This document shows, piece after piece, positions 36,253 to 43,843 of a DNA stretch of 64,000 nucleotides. The position numbers and the translations under genes were made by a program. Every line of letters begins with the position of its first letter. The first letter of the stretch is position 1. The stretch spans positions 1 to 64,000 of the forward strand of contig CAZIPA010000002.1 in NCBI GenBank assembly GCA_964541085.1. The letters are read 5' to 3'. The notes beneath the pieces are model-generated. The model had not been told where the DNA came from. It was given only the letters and a program-made list of their open reading frames with translations, and did no database searches. The stretch comes from UBA4644 sp964541085 (GTDB taxonomy: Bacteria > Bacillota > Clostridia > Oscillospirales > Butyricicoccaceae).

Positions 36253-36774
36253 ATGCTGTTAAAGTTCACGGACTTCGCCGGTCTGGACGGGCGGAAGCTG
36301 ATGGATATCTATGCCGAAAGCAATCTGGAAAACACGGCCTGTTTTTGCCCGGAGGAGCATGACAGGCAGGCTGCCGTGCGGAAGGTGGAGGCCGGTTTTC
36401 TGGCCTTTTTGCAGGACGAGTTTTTCAAACAGGACGGCGCTGCCTGCTGGGTCTTGCAGCAGGACGGCCTATGGGTCAGCGCATTGCGAACCTGCCGGAT
36501 CGAGGCCGGACTGTATTTTCTGGAGGCGCTGGAAACGCATCCGGAGCATCGGCAAAAGGGCTATGGCGCTCTGCTGCTTTCCGGCGTTCTGGAGGCCATG
36601 AAGGCAGAAGGCTCCTTCCGCCTGTGCGATTGCGTAGGCAAAAAGAATCCCGCTTCCCTGAAAACCCATGAAAAATGCGGCTTTCGCATTGTCTCCCAGC
36701 AGGGGTATGATTATCTCCACGGAGATATAAGTCCCCTGGATTTCGGCATGGAGTATCAGTATTCGAAAGCGTAA
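36253..36774 (+). CDS. GNAT family N-acetyltransferase
   Basis: This is a 173-residue GNAT-fold protein. The acetyl-CoA loop is visible as HPEHRQKGYGALLLSG (the Q/RxxGxG/A pattern), preceded by FLEALET and followed by CVGKKNPASLKTHEKCGFRIV. The substrate is unknown. It begins 9 nt after the M42 peptidase stop and is the last gene before a bidirectional terminator. No strong ribosome-binding site is seen, which suggests coupling to the peptidase. Confidence 0.82.
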   Translation: MLLKFTDFAGLDGRKLMDIYAESNLENTACFCPEEHDRQAAVRKVEAGFLAFLQDEFFKQDGAACWVLQQDGLWVSALRTCRIEAGLYFLEALETHPEHRQKGYGALLLSGVLEAMKAEGSFRLCDCVGKKNPASLKTHEKCGFRIVSQQGYDYLHGDISPLDFGMEYQYSKA

Positions 36775-36790
36775 TTTTTCCCACAGAAAA

Positions 36791-36822
36791 GCATCCGTAT
36801 CGGTTGGTACGGATGCCTCTTT
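36791..36822. terminator. bidirectional intrinsic terminator
   Basis: A 9-bp stem GCATCCGTA (36791-36799) / TACGGATGC (36808-36816) has CTCTTTTT after it on the plus strand, between convergent GNAT and yabQ genes. On the minus strand TTTTCTG follows. Confidence 0.8.
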
Positions 36823-36835
36823 TTCTGCCGGTATT

Positions 36836-37216
36836 TCATTGTCCCCGGGGAAAGCTGAACATCCAGAGCACCAGCCCGACACCCTGGGCTGCCAGCCGTT
36901 GCAGTCCCTGCACCACCGCAGCACTCAGCTGCCGCAGCAGCCGGGAGAGCAGCCCGTGCTCCAGCACCGCTCCCGCCAGCAGACCCAGCACCAGATAATT
37001 TCGCAGTCTGCCGTCGGTACACCGCAGCAAAAACAGCAGAAAGGCCGTCAGCCCGCCCAGACAGAACAGGACATCCAGCACCGCCGTGCCCCATTTTTTC
37101 AGATGCAGCGCCCGGCGCAGTCCCTCCAGCACATCAAAGGCCGCAGCCAGCCCGCCTCCCAGCAGCGCCGCCCGGAGAAACAGTGCCGTTTGCAGTGCGG
37201 GACTGGTGGGCCACAT
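36836..37216 (-). CDS. yabQ: spore cortex biosynthesis protein YabQ
   Basis: This is a 126-residue membrane protein with four hydrophobic segments (FLRAALLGGGLAAAFDVLEGL, AVLDVLFCLGGLTAFLLFLL and two further). YabQ is needed in the mother cell for assembly of the spore cortex. The ATG overlaps the yabP stop (TAATG). It ends the cluster spoVB-mazG-hup-rqcP-yabP-yabQ. In Bacillus divIC follows, but here a terminator and a convergent GNAT gene follow instead. Confidence 0.85.
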   Translation of the reverse strand: MWPTSPALQTALFLRAALLGGGLAAAFDVLEGLRRALHLKKWGTAVLDVLFCLGGLTAFLLFLLRCTDGRLRNYLVLGLLAGAVLEHGLLSRLLRQLSAAVVQGLQRLAAQGVGLVLWMFSFPRGQ

Positions 37217-37497
37217 TAAAACACCCGGGACCAGAAGGAGCCCCGGCTCTTCCCCTCCCGGCTGTAGCAGAGACTGAGCACGCTGCCCTCCAGCGTCAGT
37301 TCTCCCACATCCAGACTGAGCTTTTCCACATGAAGGCCCTCGCCTTCGATGGTCAGCTGGCCCAGCGCCGTTTCCATAACCACCTGCGCCTCGTCAAAGC
37401 TCAGCACCTCACTGACACCGGAAACCTGCAATCTGCGCCGTTCCTCCAGAATCAGGCTGTGGGGCCTGTCCGTTTGAAATTGACTGGTATTTTCCAT
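37216..37497 (-). CDS. yabP: sporulation protein YabP
   Basis: This is a 93-residue YabP/YqfC-family protein with the beta-rich pattern RRRLQVSGVSEVLSFDEAQVVMET followed by GQLTIEGEGLHVEKLSLD. It is used in spore formation alongside YabQ. Its AGGAGGT ribosome-binding site lies inside the right arm of a long stem-loop (37505-37543), so translation may be controlled by RNA structure. Confidence 0.9.
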   Translation of the reverse strand: MENTSQFQTDRPHSLILEERRRLQVSGVSEVLSFDEAQVVMETALGQLTIEGEGLHVEKLSLDVGELTLEGSVLSLCYSREGKSRGSFWSRVF

Positions 37498-37504
37498 GTA
37501 AAAG

Positions 37505-37543
37505 ACCTCCTCATACTTCCCTGTTGGAAGAATATGAGGAGGT
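37505..37543 (-). promoter_or_regulatory. stem-loop burying the yabP ribosome-binding site
   Basis: In the rqcP-yabP gap the minus-strand RNA can fold into 11 bp plus 5 bp with a 2-nt bulge and a 5-nt loop. The arms are at 37526-37543 and 37505-37520. The last base pairs include the AGGAGGT site that should start yabP translation 7 nt further on. The following TCTTTT could also let it act as a weak terminator. Confidence 0.6.
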
Positions 37544-37551
37544 TCTCTGCT

Positions 37552-37806
37552 TTATTCCTGATTTTCCGGCAGCTCCTGATACAGCAGCGCCGCCTGCTCC
37601 TTGGTGGCGAACTCCGGCACCTGAAGCACCTTCACCCGCAGACTGCGGTTGCCGAAGGAAATGCCGATCACATCGCCCACCTTGACCTGATAGGATGCCT
37701 TTGCCTCCCGGCCATTCACCGTCACCCGTTCGCCGTCACAGGCTTCGTTGGCCACGGTGCGGCGCTTAATCAGGCGGGCGACCTTCAGATATTTATCCAG
37801 CCGCAT
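37552..37806 (-). CDS. rqcP: S4-domain RNA-binding protein RqcP (YabO/Hsp15-like)
   Basis: This is an 84-residue S4 protein: MRLDKYLKVARLIKRRTVANEACD, then ERVTVNGREAKASYQVKVGD. In Firmicutes this protein works with RqcH in ribosome-associated quality control, stabilising the P-site tRNA while alanine tails are added to stalled chains on 50S subunits. A good AAGGAG site precedes the ATG. It lies between the hup terminator and the yabP hairpin. Confidence 0.92.
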   Translation of the reverse strand: MRLDKYLKVARLIKRRTVANEACDGERVTVNGREAKASYQVKVGDVIGISFGNRSLRVKVLQVPEFATKEQAALLYQELPENQE

Positions 37807-37823
37807 ACATGGTTCTCCTTTTC

Positions 37824-37848
37824 AAAAACCGGAGCCTTTCGGCCCCGG
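37824..37848 (-). terminator. intrinsic terminator between hup and rqcP
   Basis: The minus-strand stem CCGGGGCC/GGCTCCGG (37841-37848 with 37829-37836; one G-U pair) has a GAAA loop and is followed by TTTTT. It should end much of the hup transcription before rqcP. Confidence 0.75.
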
Positions 37849-37875
37849 CATGATTTCCGGATGGTGGAATCGGTT

Positions 37876-38151
37876 TTACTCCGCAACCTTGTCCTTCAGG
37901 GCCTTGCCGGCCTTGAAAACGGGGGTCTTGGAAGCGGGGATCTGGATCTCTTCCCGGGTCTTGGGATTGCGGCCCACACGGGCTTCACGGCTCTTTACCT
38001 CAAAGGAGCCAAAGCCGATAAGCTGCACCTTGTCGCCGGCCTGCAGCGCTTCAGAAATGGATTCCACAACAGCGGACAGAGCCTTTTCGGCATCCTTTCT
38101 GCTGAGACCGGACTTTTCGGCGATGGCAGTAATCAGTTCCATTTTGTTCAT
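37876..38151 (-). CDS. hup: HU family DNA-binding protein
   Basis: This is a 91-residue nucleoid protein. It starts MNKMELITAIAEKSGL, has GFGSFEVKSREARVGRNP (the DNA-contacting arm begins here) and ends with the AGKALKD helix. The ATG at 38151 is favoured because AAGGAG is 8 nt upstream; the ATG two codons earlier is too close to that site. It lies inside the spoVB-yab cluster, with a terminator directly behind it. Confidence 0.95.
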   Translation of the reverse strand: MNKMELITAIAEKSGLSRKDAEKALSAVVESISEALQAGDKVQLIGFGSFEVKSREARVGRNPKTREEIQIPASKTPVFKAGKALKDKVAE

Positions 38152-38209
38152 AATCATATCTCCTTCTGCAATTAAAAAATAAAATCTGTATTAAGAGGCG
38201 TGTTTTTCG

Positions 38210-39001
38210 TCAGTCGCGGGTCTTTTCCTTGGCCTGCTCCCAGAGCGCGATCATCTGCTCCATGGGCAGATCCTTCAGGCCCGGGCCTGCGGCCTGCTCC
38301 ATCAGCGCAAAGCGCTTCATAAACTTCTTCGTTGCGCCCATCAGCGCCTGCTCCGGGTCGATTTCCAGACGGCGGGCCACATTCACTGCCGCAAACAGCA
38401 GATCGCCCAGCTCTTCCTCCGCCTGCTCCCGCTGGTCCAAAACGCACCGGAGCTCCTCCGTCTCCTCCCGCACCTTGGCCATTGCGCCGTCGATCTCCGG
38501 CCAGTCAAAGCCGGAACGCTTGGCACGGGTCTGCACCTTTTCCGCATAGATCAGGGCAGGCAGGGATTTTGCCACATCGTTCATGGCATCGGTATAGGTC
38601 TTCTGGTGTTTTTCCTTCCGCTTGACTTCCTCCCAGAGATCCAGCGTCTGGCTGGCCTCGGTGAGCCTGTCCGCCGTGCCGAAGATATGGGGATGGCGCA
38701 GAATCAGCTTGCGGCAGATGCCGGTACACACATCCTCCATGGAAAAAGCGCCCGCCTCCTGAGCGATACGGGCGTGAAACACCACCTGAAGCAGCACATC
38801 TCCCAGCTCTTCGCAGAGAAGCACATCGTCCTGCCGGTCGATGGCCTCTGCCGCTTCATAGGCTTCTTCGATAAAATTGCGCCGGATGCTCTGGTGGGTC
38901 TGGGCCACATCCCAGGGACAGCCATCCTCGGGCGAACGCAGCCGCGCCATGATCTCCAGCAGATCATCAAAGCCGTAAGTAGACTTTTCTAAATCTATCA
39001 T
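38210..39001 (-). CDS. mazG: nucleoside triphosphate pyrophosphohydrolase MazG
   Basis: This is a 263-residue protein with two MazG domains. The first carries LRSPEDGCPWDVAQTHQS and EELGDVLLQVVFHA, and the second EEELGDLLFAAVNVAR; the EExxD sets bind Mg2+. It hydrolyses (d)NTPs to monophosphates and can lower aberrant nucleotides or ppGpp signals. The length matches E. coli MazG. The gene follows spoVB by 26 nt and corresponds to the yabN position of Bacillus without the extra N-terminal methylase-like domain. Confidence 0.94.
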   Translation of the reverse strand: MIDLEKSTYGFDDLLEIMARLRSPEDGCPWDVAQTHQSIRRNFIEEAYEAAEAIDRQDDVLLCEELGDVLLQVVFHARIAQEAGAFSMEDVCTGICRKLILRHPHIFGTADRLTEASQTLDLWEEVKRKEKHQKTYTDAMNDVAKSLPALIYAEKVQTRAKRSGFDWPEIDGAMAKVREETEELRCVLDQREQAEEELGDLLFAAVNVARRLEIDPEQALMGATKKFMKRFALMEQAAGPGLKDLPMEQMIALWEQAKEKTRD

Positions 39002-39027
39002 ATTTTCCCCTTCTTTTCAAGAATAAA

Positions 39028-40638
39028 TCACCGGATTTTCAGGATTTTCGCCAGCTTTTCACCCTTCGGCAGCATCAGGATATCTTCCCGGGGCATCGCC
39101 CGCAGCGCCACCAGCAAAAGCAGGTACAGCAGCGCCGCCATACCGATGGTCAAAAGCACCGCCAGCAGGTTCATCAGCCGGCCAGCGCCCAGCAGATTGC
39201 TCACCGGCGTCCACACCAGCCAGACAAACAGGCCCATTATCGCCGCCGACAGCAGCGGTTTTCCAAAACAGCGCAGCAGGGAAATGCGGGCCCCCTGCCG
39301 CCGTATCTGATACAGATTCAAAATCATCATGGTGCAATAGCACAGACCCGTGCCGATGGGCGCACCCAGAATGCCGATCTCCGGAATGCCCACCAGAACA
39401 TAGTTGCACACGGCCTTTACCACCGCACCCACGCCCATGCTGATCACCGGCAGCTGCACCTTGCCCATGGCCTGCAAAACCGGATTTGTCACGGAAACCA
39501 TGGCGGCAAAAAAGACCGACGGTGCCAGCAGCGTCAGCAGCGGCGCGGCCAGCTGACAGGCCTCCGGCTGGTTGGTGAACAGCAGCGTCAGGATGGGCAG
39601 CGGCAGCAATGCCAGCCCAAAGGCACAGGGAAAGGCCAGAATGCCCGTCAGGCGAAAGGCGCTCTCGGTCAGGGCCAGAGATTTTTTCCGATCCTGCACC
39701 GCCAGCGCACCGCTGATGGCCGGAATCAGGCTGACACCGATAGATACCACCAGCGTCAGCGGCAGGTTGAACAGCTTTACCGCATAGCCATATGCGCCGT
39801 AGGTGTAGCCCGCCGCCGCATCTGTCATGAGACAGCCTTCCTGAAGCCGCAGCTTGACCATAAAGGTATCAATCAGTGTGCTGACACTGAACACCGACGC
39901 GCCGATGGTAATGGGAATGGCCAGCTTTACCAGACTGCGCAGCAGTTCTCCGGCCGGACGGCATTCCCCGGAAAGGTTGCCGGTTTCCCGTCTGCCCTTT
40001 CGATCCTTCAGGCTGTACAGAATGACAAACAGAGCGCTGAACACCGTGCCTAGCGTCACGCCGCCGATGGCTCCCGCCACCACGATCTCCAGCGAGCAGC
40101 CCCGGTTCATCAGGTAATAGGCCAGCCCCAGACCGAAAATCAGCTTGCCCAGCGCCTCGATCACCTGCGACACCGCCGTAGGAATCATATTGGCCAGGCC
40201 CTGATAATAGCCCCGCACTGCGGACACGATGCAGGTGAAGAAAATGGTAGGTGCCACGGTCAGCAGAGCATATTTGCAGGAGGGTCCGATAAACCGGCAG
40301 ATCTCATCCGCAAGCAGCACCGTCAGGGCGGACAGCACCGCGCCCAGCAGCACAAAGGCCCCGAAGGACACCCGTGCGATCCGCCGTACCTCTCCCATGC
40401 GCCCCAGCGCCCGGCTCTCTGCCACCATCTTGGACACCGCCACCGGCAGTCCGGCAGAGGAAACCACATACATGGCGGTATAGACATAATAGGCACTGAT
40501 GAAAATATCGTTGCCGTCCGCGCCGTAAAGATTGGCCAGCGGGATGGAAAAGAATGCGCCGATCAGCTTGACCAGCACACCGGACAGCATGAGGATCAGC
40601 GTACCGCCGAAGAATGTATTGTTTTTGCGTTCGCTCAA
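39028..40638 (-). CDS. spoVB: polysaccharide biosynthesis/stage V sporulation protein B-like flippase
   Basis: This is a 536-residue, about 14-helix MOP-superfamily protein. It opens FFGGTLILMLSGVLVKLIGAFFSIPLANLYG, the usual SpoVB/YabM beginning. SpoVB-type proteins are implicated in moving lipid-linked precursors for spore cortex or wall. The start is a TTG (40636-40638) with AAAGGCGG upstream; the next ATG would cut into the first helix. Position at the head of mazG-hup-rqcP-yabPQ matches YabM/SpoVB synteny. It could alternatively be the YabM paralog rather than SpoVB itself. Confidence 0.85.
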   Translation of the reverse strand: MSERKNNTFFGGTLILMLSGVLVKLIGAFFSIPLANLYGADGNDIFISAYYVYTAMYVVSSAGLPVAVSKMVAESRALGRMGEVRRIARVSFGAFVLLGAVLSALTVLLADEICRFIGPSCKYALLTVAPTIFFTCIVSAVRGYYQGLANMIPTAVSQVIEALGKLIFGLGLAYYLMNRGCSLEIVVAGAIGGVTLGTVFSALFVILYSLKDRKGRRETGNLSGECRPAGELLRSLVKLAIPITIGASVFSVSTLIDTFMVKLRLQEGCLMTDAAAGYTYGAYGYAVKLFNLPLTLVVSIGVSLIPAISGALAVQDRKKSLALTESAFRLTGILAFPCAFGLALLPLPILTLLFTNQPEACQLAAPLLTLLAPSVFFAAMVSVTNPVLQAMGKVQLPVISMGVGAVVKAVCNYVLVGIPEIGILGAPIGTGLCYCTMMILNLYQIRRQGARISLLRCFGKPLLSAAIMGLFVWLVWTPVSNLLGAGRLMNLLAVLLTIGMAALLYLLLLVALRAMPREDILMLPKGEKLAKILKIR

Positions 40639-40731
40639 GGAGAAAACCGCCTTTCCGGGAAACTGAGCCGCTGCTGCTGCTCAGGCAAGCTTATGCCGCA
40701 CAGGGGACATTCATGCCCCACGGTCACAGGG

Positions 40732-40760
40732 AAAGAAGGCGCAGAAGCAGCTCCTGCGCC
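40732..40760 (-). terminator. intrinsic terminator after the zinc-ribbon gene
   Basis: A 7-bp stem GGCGCAG/CTGCGCC (40754-40760 with 40738-40744) is followed by TTCTTT on the minus strand, separating the zinc-ribbon gene from spoVB. Confidence 0.7.
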
Positions 40761-40783
40761 ATAAAATGTCCTTTGCCGCCCAA

Positions 40784-41179
40784 TCAGGGAAGCTTTTCGC
40801 CGCAGACACGGCAGTAAAGATCGTTTTTATCGCATTCCTTGCCGCACACCGGACAGGTGAGCCGGGTGCGCTGGGCCTCCTGCTCTGCCTTCAGTGCAGC
40901 GATTTCTTCATATTTGCTGTCGATATGCTCCAGCTTTTCCTGAAGCACACTGTCCTCGGTCTCCACGCCGGTATGAGCCAGATACACGATCCGGCCAATC
41001 TCCCGCATGAGGATCTCGATCTCATTGTTCAGATCCAGCAGCTTCAGGCTGCGGCGGGTCTTTTCCACCAGCCTGCTGCCCTTTTCCGCGGCAACGCCTG
41101 CCGCCTGTGTGGCCACCTCTGCCGCAGCTGCCGCCGTCAGTCTGGCCTTGTCCAGCAGTTCCTTTACCCGTTCGTCCAT
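40784..41179 (-). CDS. coiled-coil protein with C-terminal zinc ribbon
   Basis: This 131-residue protein has an Ala-rich helical N-terminus (LLDKARLTAAAAAEVATQAAG), a central charged coiled coil, and a C-terminal four-Cys zinc ribbon, CPVCG...YCRVCG. No enzyme domain is present. Similar small proteins of unknown function are frequent in Clostridia. The ATG at 41179 follows GGAGGCGC. A promoter with a 17-bp spacer lies just upstream at the end of hemZ, and a terminator follows, so it is probably its own unit. Confidence 0.65.
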   Translation of the reverse strand: MDERVKELLDKARLTAAAAAEVATQAAGVAAEKGSRLVEKTRRSLKLLDLNNEIEILMREIGRIVYLAHTGVETEDSVLQEKLEHIDSKYEEIAALKAEQEAQRTRLTCPVCGKECDKNDLYCRVCGEKLP

Positions 41180-41236
41180 CAAAAAGCGCCTCCTGTTTCG
41201 ATTTTTCAGGTCCTCGTATGTATATTCTATGGGAAA

Positions 41237-41265
41237 ACTATAACACTGTGCCGCCCTGTTTGCAA
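41237..41265 (-). promoter_or_regulatory. sigma-A promoter of the zinc-ribbon gene
   Basis: TTGCAA (41260-41265) and TATAGT (41237-41242) on the minus strand are spaced by 17 bp, directly after the hemZ stop. Confidence 0.6.
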
Positions 41266-41272
41266 GGCTGTT

Positions 41273-42724
41273 TTATGGCTGCGTTTCCAGCAGTCGGCGT
41301 TTTTCCGCCGCAATGCTTTCAATGCGGTCGATATATTCCCGGGGATATTTGGGATTTGCCACCCGATGAATCTTCCGCCCGTTTTCCGAGCAAAGCTTGC
41401 TGACACCGCCGGAGCCCAGCGCCAGCACATCGGAAAGCTCCTCCATCATGCAGATATTGTAATGGGACGCCGTGCCCGGACGGCAGAAGCCCACATTTTC
41501 CAGTCCGCCCGCCATGTATTTCTGCCGATAGAGATAATAGGGTTCATAGCCCTGCTCCTTCAGCAGTTCGTAGCAGGCATCCAGTGTTTCCGGCGGAAGC
41601 TGTCCTGTGGGGCCGAAATAGAGCCTTGCCCCCCGCTTTCGTGCCAGACAGTGAATGGTCACATTGTCCGGCTCCAGCGCCGCCACCCGGCGAACGCTTT
41701 CCAACAGACTTGCGTCATCATCCCCGGGCAGACCGGCAATGAGATCCATATTGATGAGAAAATCTCCCGTGCGCCGGGCCAGATGATAGCAATCCTCGAT
41801 ATCCTGCGCCGTATGCCGCCGTCCCACGCCCTGCAACACGCTGTCGTTCATGGTCTGTGGATTGATGCTGATGCGGGTCACGCCATAGCGCTGCATCAGA
41901 CGAAGCTTTTCCCCGTTGATGGTCTCCGGCCGTCCGGCCTCTACGGTAAACTCCCGGCACCGGGAGAAGTCAAACTGCTGCCGCACCGCCGCCAGCAGCG
42001 TTTCCAGCTGTGCTTCATTCAGCGTTGTAGGGGTGCCGCCGCCGATATACACGCTGCCCAGCGGGATGGCATTCTGCCGCAGCAGCGCACCGCCCGCCTC
42101 CACCTCCTGCAAAAGGGCCTCCAGATAGGGCTGGATCATAAAGCCCCAGCGGGTCATATCATTGCTGACAAAGGAGCAGTAGCTGCACTTGGCCGGACAG
42201 AAGGGTATGCCCAGATACAGCTGGGTCTCGCCGGGCAGCAGGCTGTCCTCCGCCCGGATGGAATATTCCGCCGCCTGAAGACAGAGCCGCCGCCGGCTTT
42301 CCGTCACATCATAATGCTCCCGGAGATAGCGATCCAGCGCATTGGGATCCATCCCCTCCCGCATGGCCAGCCGCACCGGTTTGGCGGGCTTGACACCGGT
42401 CATGCTGCCCCAGGGGGGCCGATGCTCCAGCAGCGGCAGCAGCGCCTGATAGACAGCTGCCTTGACACAGTAGGTCAGCTCCCGCTTGTAAGCCTCCCCC
42501 GCCTCCGGAGGAATGGGACGCTCCACCTGAGCCTGTGTCTGCCGGATGCCCCGGCGAATCTCCGCCCGGGCGCAGATTTTACCGTTTTCCTCCCACGCCA
42601 CACTGCGACAGCCGTCTCCCTCGCCCAGCTCCTCCACACGGTTGTGGGGCTCGTCCGGCAGCAGAGAGATCAGCATTTCCTGTACGCCGTTGTCCCGGTC
42701 ATGGCCCTGCAAGCAATAATTCAT
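41273..42724 (-). CDS. hemZ: coproporphyrinogen III oxidase-like radical SAM protein HemZ
   Basis: This is a 483-residue radical SAM enzyme of the HemN/HemZ group. After an N-terminal domain with PWGSMTGVKPAK, the 4Fe-4S motif CPAKCSYCSF (CxxxCxxC) appears near residue 175, then YIGGGTPTTL and the HemN-like C-terminal half. HemN-like proteins may do oxygen-independent coproporphyrinogen oxidation, heme handling or SAM methylation. No other heme genes are nearby, so the reaction here is uncertain. It starts within the MBL gene stop (ATGA). Confidence 0.85.
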   Translation of the reverse strand: MNYCLQGHDRDNGVQEMLISLLPDEPHNRVEELGEGDGCRSVAWEENGKICARAEIRRGIRQTQAQVERPIPPEAGEAYKRELTYCVKAAVYQALLPLLEHRPPWGSMTGVKPAKPVRLAMREGMDPNALDRYLREHYDVTESRRRLCLQAAEYSIRAEDSLLPGETQLYLGIPFCPAKCSYCSFVSNDMTRWGFMIQPYLEALLQEVEAGGALLRQNAIPLGSVYIGGGTPTTLNEAQLETLLAAVRQQFDFSRCREFTVEAGRPETINGEKLRLMQRYGVTRISINPQTMNDSVLQGVGRRHTAQDIEDCYHLARRTGDFLINMDLIAGLPGDDDASLLESVRRVAALEPDNVTIHCLARKRGARLYFGPTGQLPPETLDACYELLKEQGYEPYYLYRQKYMAGGLENVGFCRPGTASHYNICMMEELSDVLALGSGGVSKLCSENGRKIHRVANPKYPREYIDRIESIAAEKRRLLETQP

Positions 42725-43353
42725 CGCCGCATTGCCTCTTTCATATAGGGATTATACTGCCGCTCATACTCCAGCGTGGAAAAGCTCTCATGGCCGGGAT
42801 AGACCTGATAATTGTCCGGCAGCAGCGCCAGCTTTTTCAGGCTGACCAGCATATCCTCCATGCTGCCCGTTTCCAGATCGCAGCGGCCGCAGCATTCATG
42901 AAACAGGGTGTCGCCGCTGAACATCGCCTCTCCGCACAGCAGGGTGCAGGAGCCGGCGGTGTGGCCCGGCGTTTCCAGCACACGGAAGGTCAAGCCGCCC
43001 AGAGAAAGCTCTTTTCCGTCCTCCAGATATTCGTCCACATGGGGCACGGTATAGCCCTCCCGCCGGGTGCCGTAGCGAAGCACCTCATCACAGCTCAGCA
43101 GCCATTCATCCTTTTTGGAAATGCACAGCCGTGCGCCGGTCTGGCGCAGCAGCTCGGGCACCGCCATCACATGGTCATAATGGCCGTGGGTCAGCAGCAC
43201 CAGCTGCACCTTGCAGCCAGACTCCGCCACAGCCTCCAGAATCCGTTCTGCCTTTGCGCCGGGATCAATCACGGCACAGACTCCGGCCTGTTCATCGCAT
43301 ACAACATAGCAGTTCGTGCGCAGCAGGCCCACGATCACAGGCTTTACGATCAT
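42721..43353 (-). CDS. MBL-fold metallo-hydrolase (glyoxalase II-like)
   Basis: This is a 210-residue metallo-beta-lactamase-fold enzyme. It has the metal motif THGHYDHV (HxHxDH), HTAGSC for the next His, and SGDTLF for the bridging Asp. The size is that of the short YcbL/glyoxalase II-like group that hydrolyses thioesters, but the substrate is not known. It overlaps dtd upstream and hemZ downstream by ATGA junctions; this order is common in Clostridia. Confidence 0.9.
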   Translation of the reverse strand: MIVKPVIVGLLRTNCYVVCDEQAGVCAVIDPGAKAERILEAVAESGCKVQLVLLTHGHYDHVMAVPELLRQTGARLCISKKDEWLLSCDEVLRYGTRREGYTVPHVDEYLEDGKELSLGGLTFRVLETPGHTAGSCTLLCGEAMFSGDTLFHECCGRCDLETGSMEDMLVSLKKLALLPDNYQVYPGHESFSTLEYERQYNPYMKEAMRR

Positions 43354-43823
43354 TGCTTTCCCTCCGGTTTCTTTTTCATCATCTGATCGGTGTCCAGAAT
43401 CAGCGTCACCGGGCCGTCGTTTACATGGTCGATGGCCATATCCGCACCGAACTTTCCCGTAATCAGCGGGATGCCCCGGGCACGCAGGTCGCTGAGAAAG
43501 GCTTCATACACCGGAATCGCCTCTTCAGGCCGGGCCGCACCGAAAAAGTCCGGTCGGCGGCCGTGGGAACAGTCGGCATACAGGGTAAAGTTGCTCACCA
43601 CCATCATGCTGCCATCCACCTGAGACAGGCCCAGATTCATTTTTTCGTTTTCGTCCTCAAAGATGCGCATCTCCGCGCATTTTTTCGCCATCCATGCGGC
43701 CTCTGCCATGCCGTCGCCGGGCTTGACTCCCACCAGCACCAGATAGCCCCGGCCCATGGAGCCGCCATCCTGTCCGTCAATGGTGATGGAGGCCCGGGTG
43801 ACCCGGATCAAAACTGCACGCAT
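43350..43823 (-). CDS. dtd: D-aminoacyl-tRNA deacylase
   Basis: This is a 157-residue DTD enzyme that removes D-amino acids (and glycine from tRNA-Ala) from mischarged tRNAs. It has MRAVLIRVTRASITIDG, the SMMVVSNFTLYAD motif corresponding to SQFTL, and the GPVTLILDT end where the usual NGPVT cross-subunit Gly-cisPro motif is found. It sits 20 nt after relA, which is the conserved Firmicutes arrangement. Confidence 0.95.
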   Translation of the reverse strand: MRAVLIRVTRASITIDGQDGGSMGRGYLVLVGVKPGDGMAEAAWMAKKCAEMRIFEDENEKMNLGLSQVDGSMMVVSNFTLYADCSHGRRPDFFGAARPEEAIPVYEAFLSDLRARGIPLITGKFGADMAIDHVNDGPVTLILDTDQMMKKKPEGKQ

Positions 43824-43843
43824 TTTCTGTTCTCCCTTCTGCT

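Noticed and set aside
40766..42748. Long plus-strand frame opposite hemZ
   Set aside because: HemZ has the 4Fe-4S motif and coupling with its neighbours; the opposite frame shows no family features.
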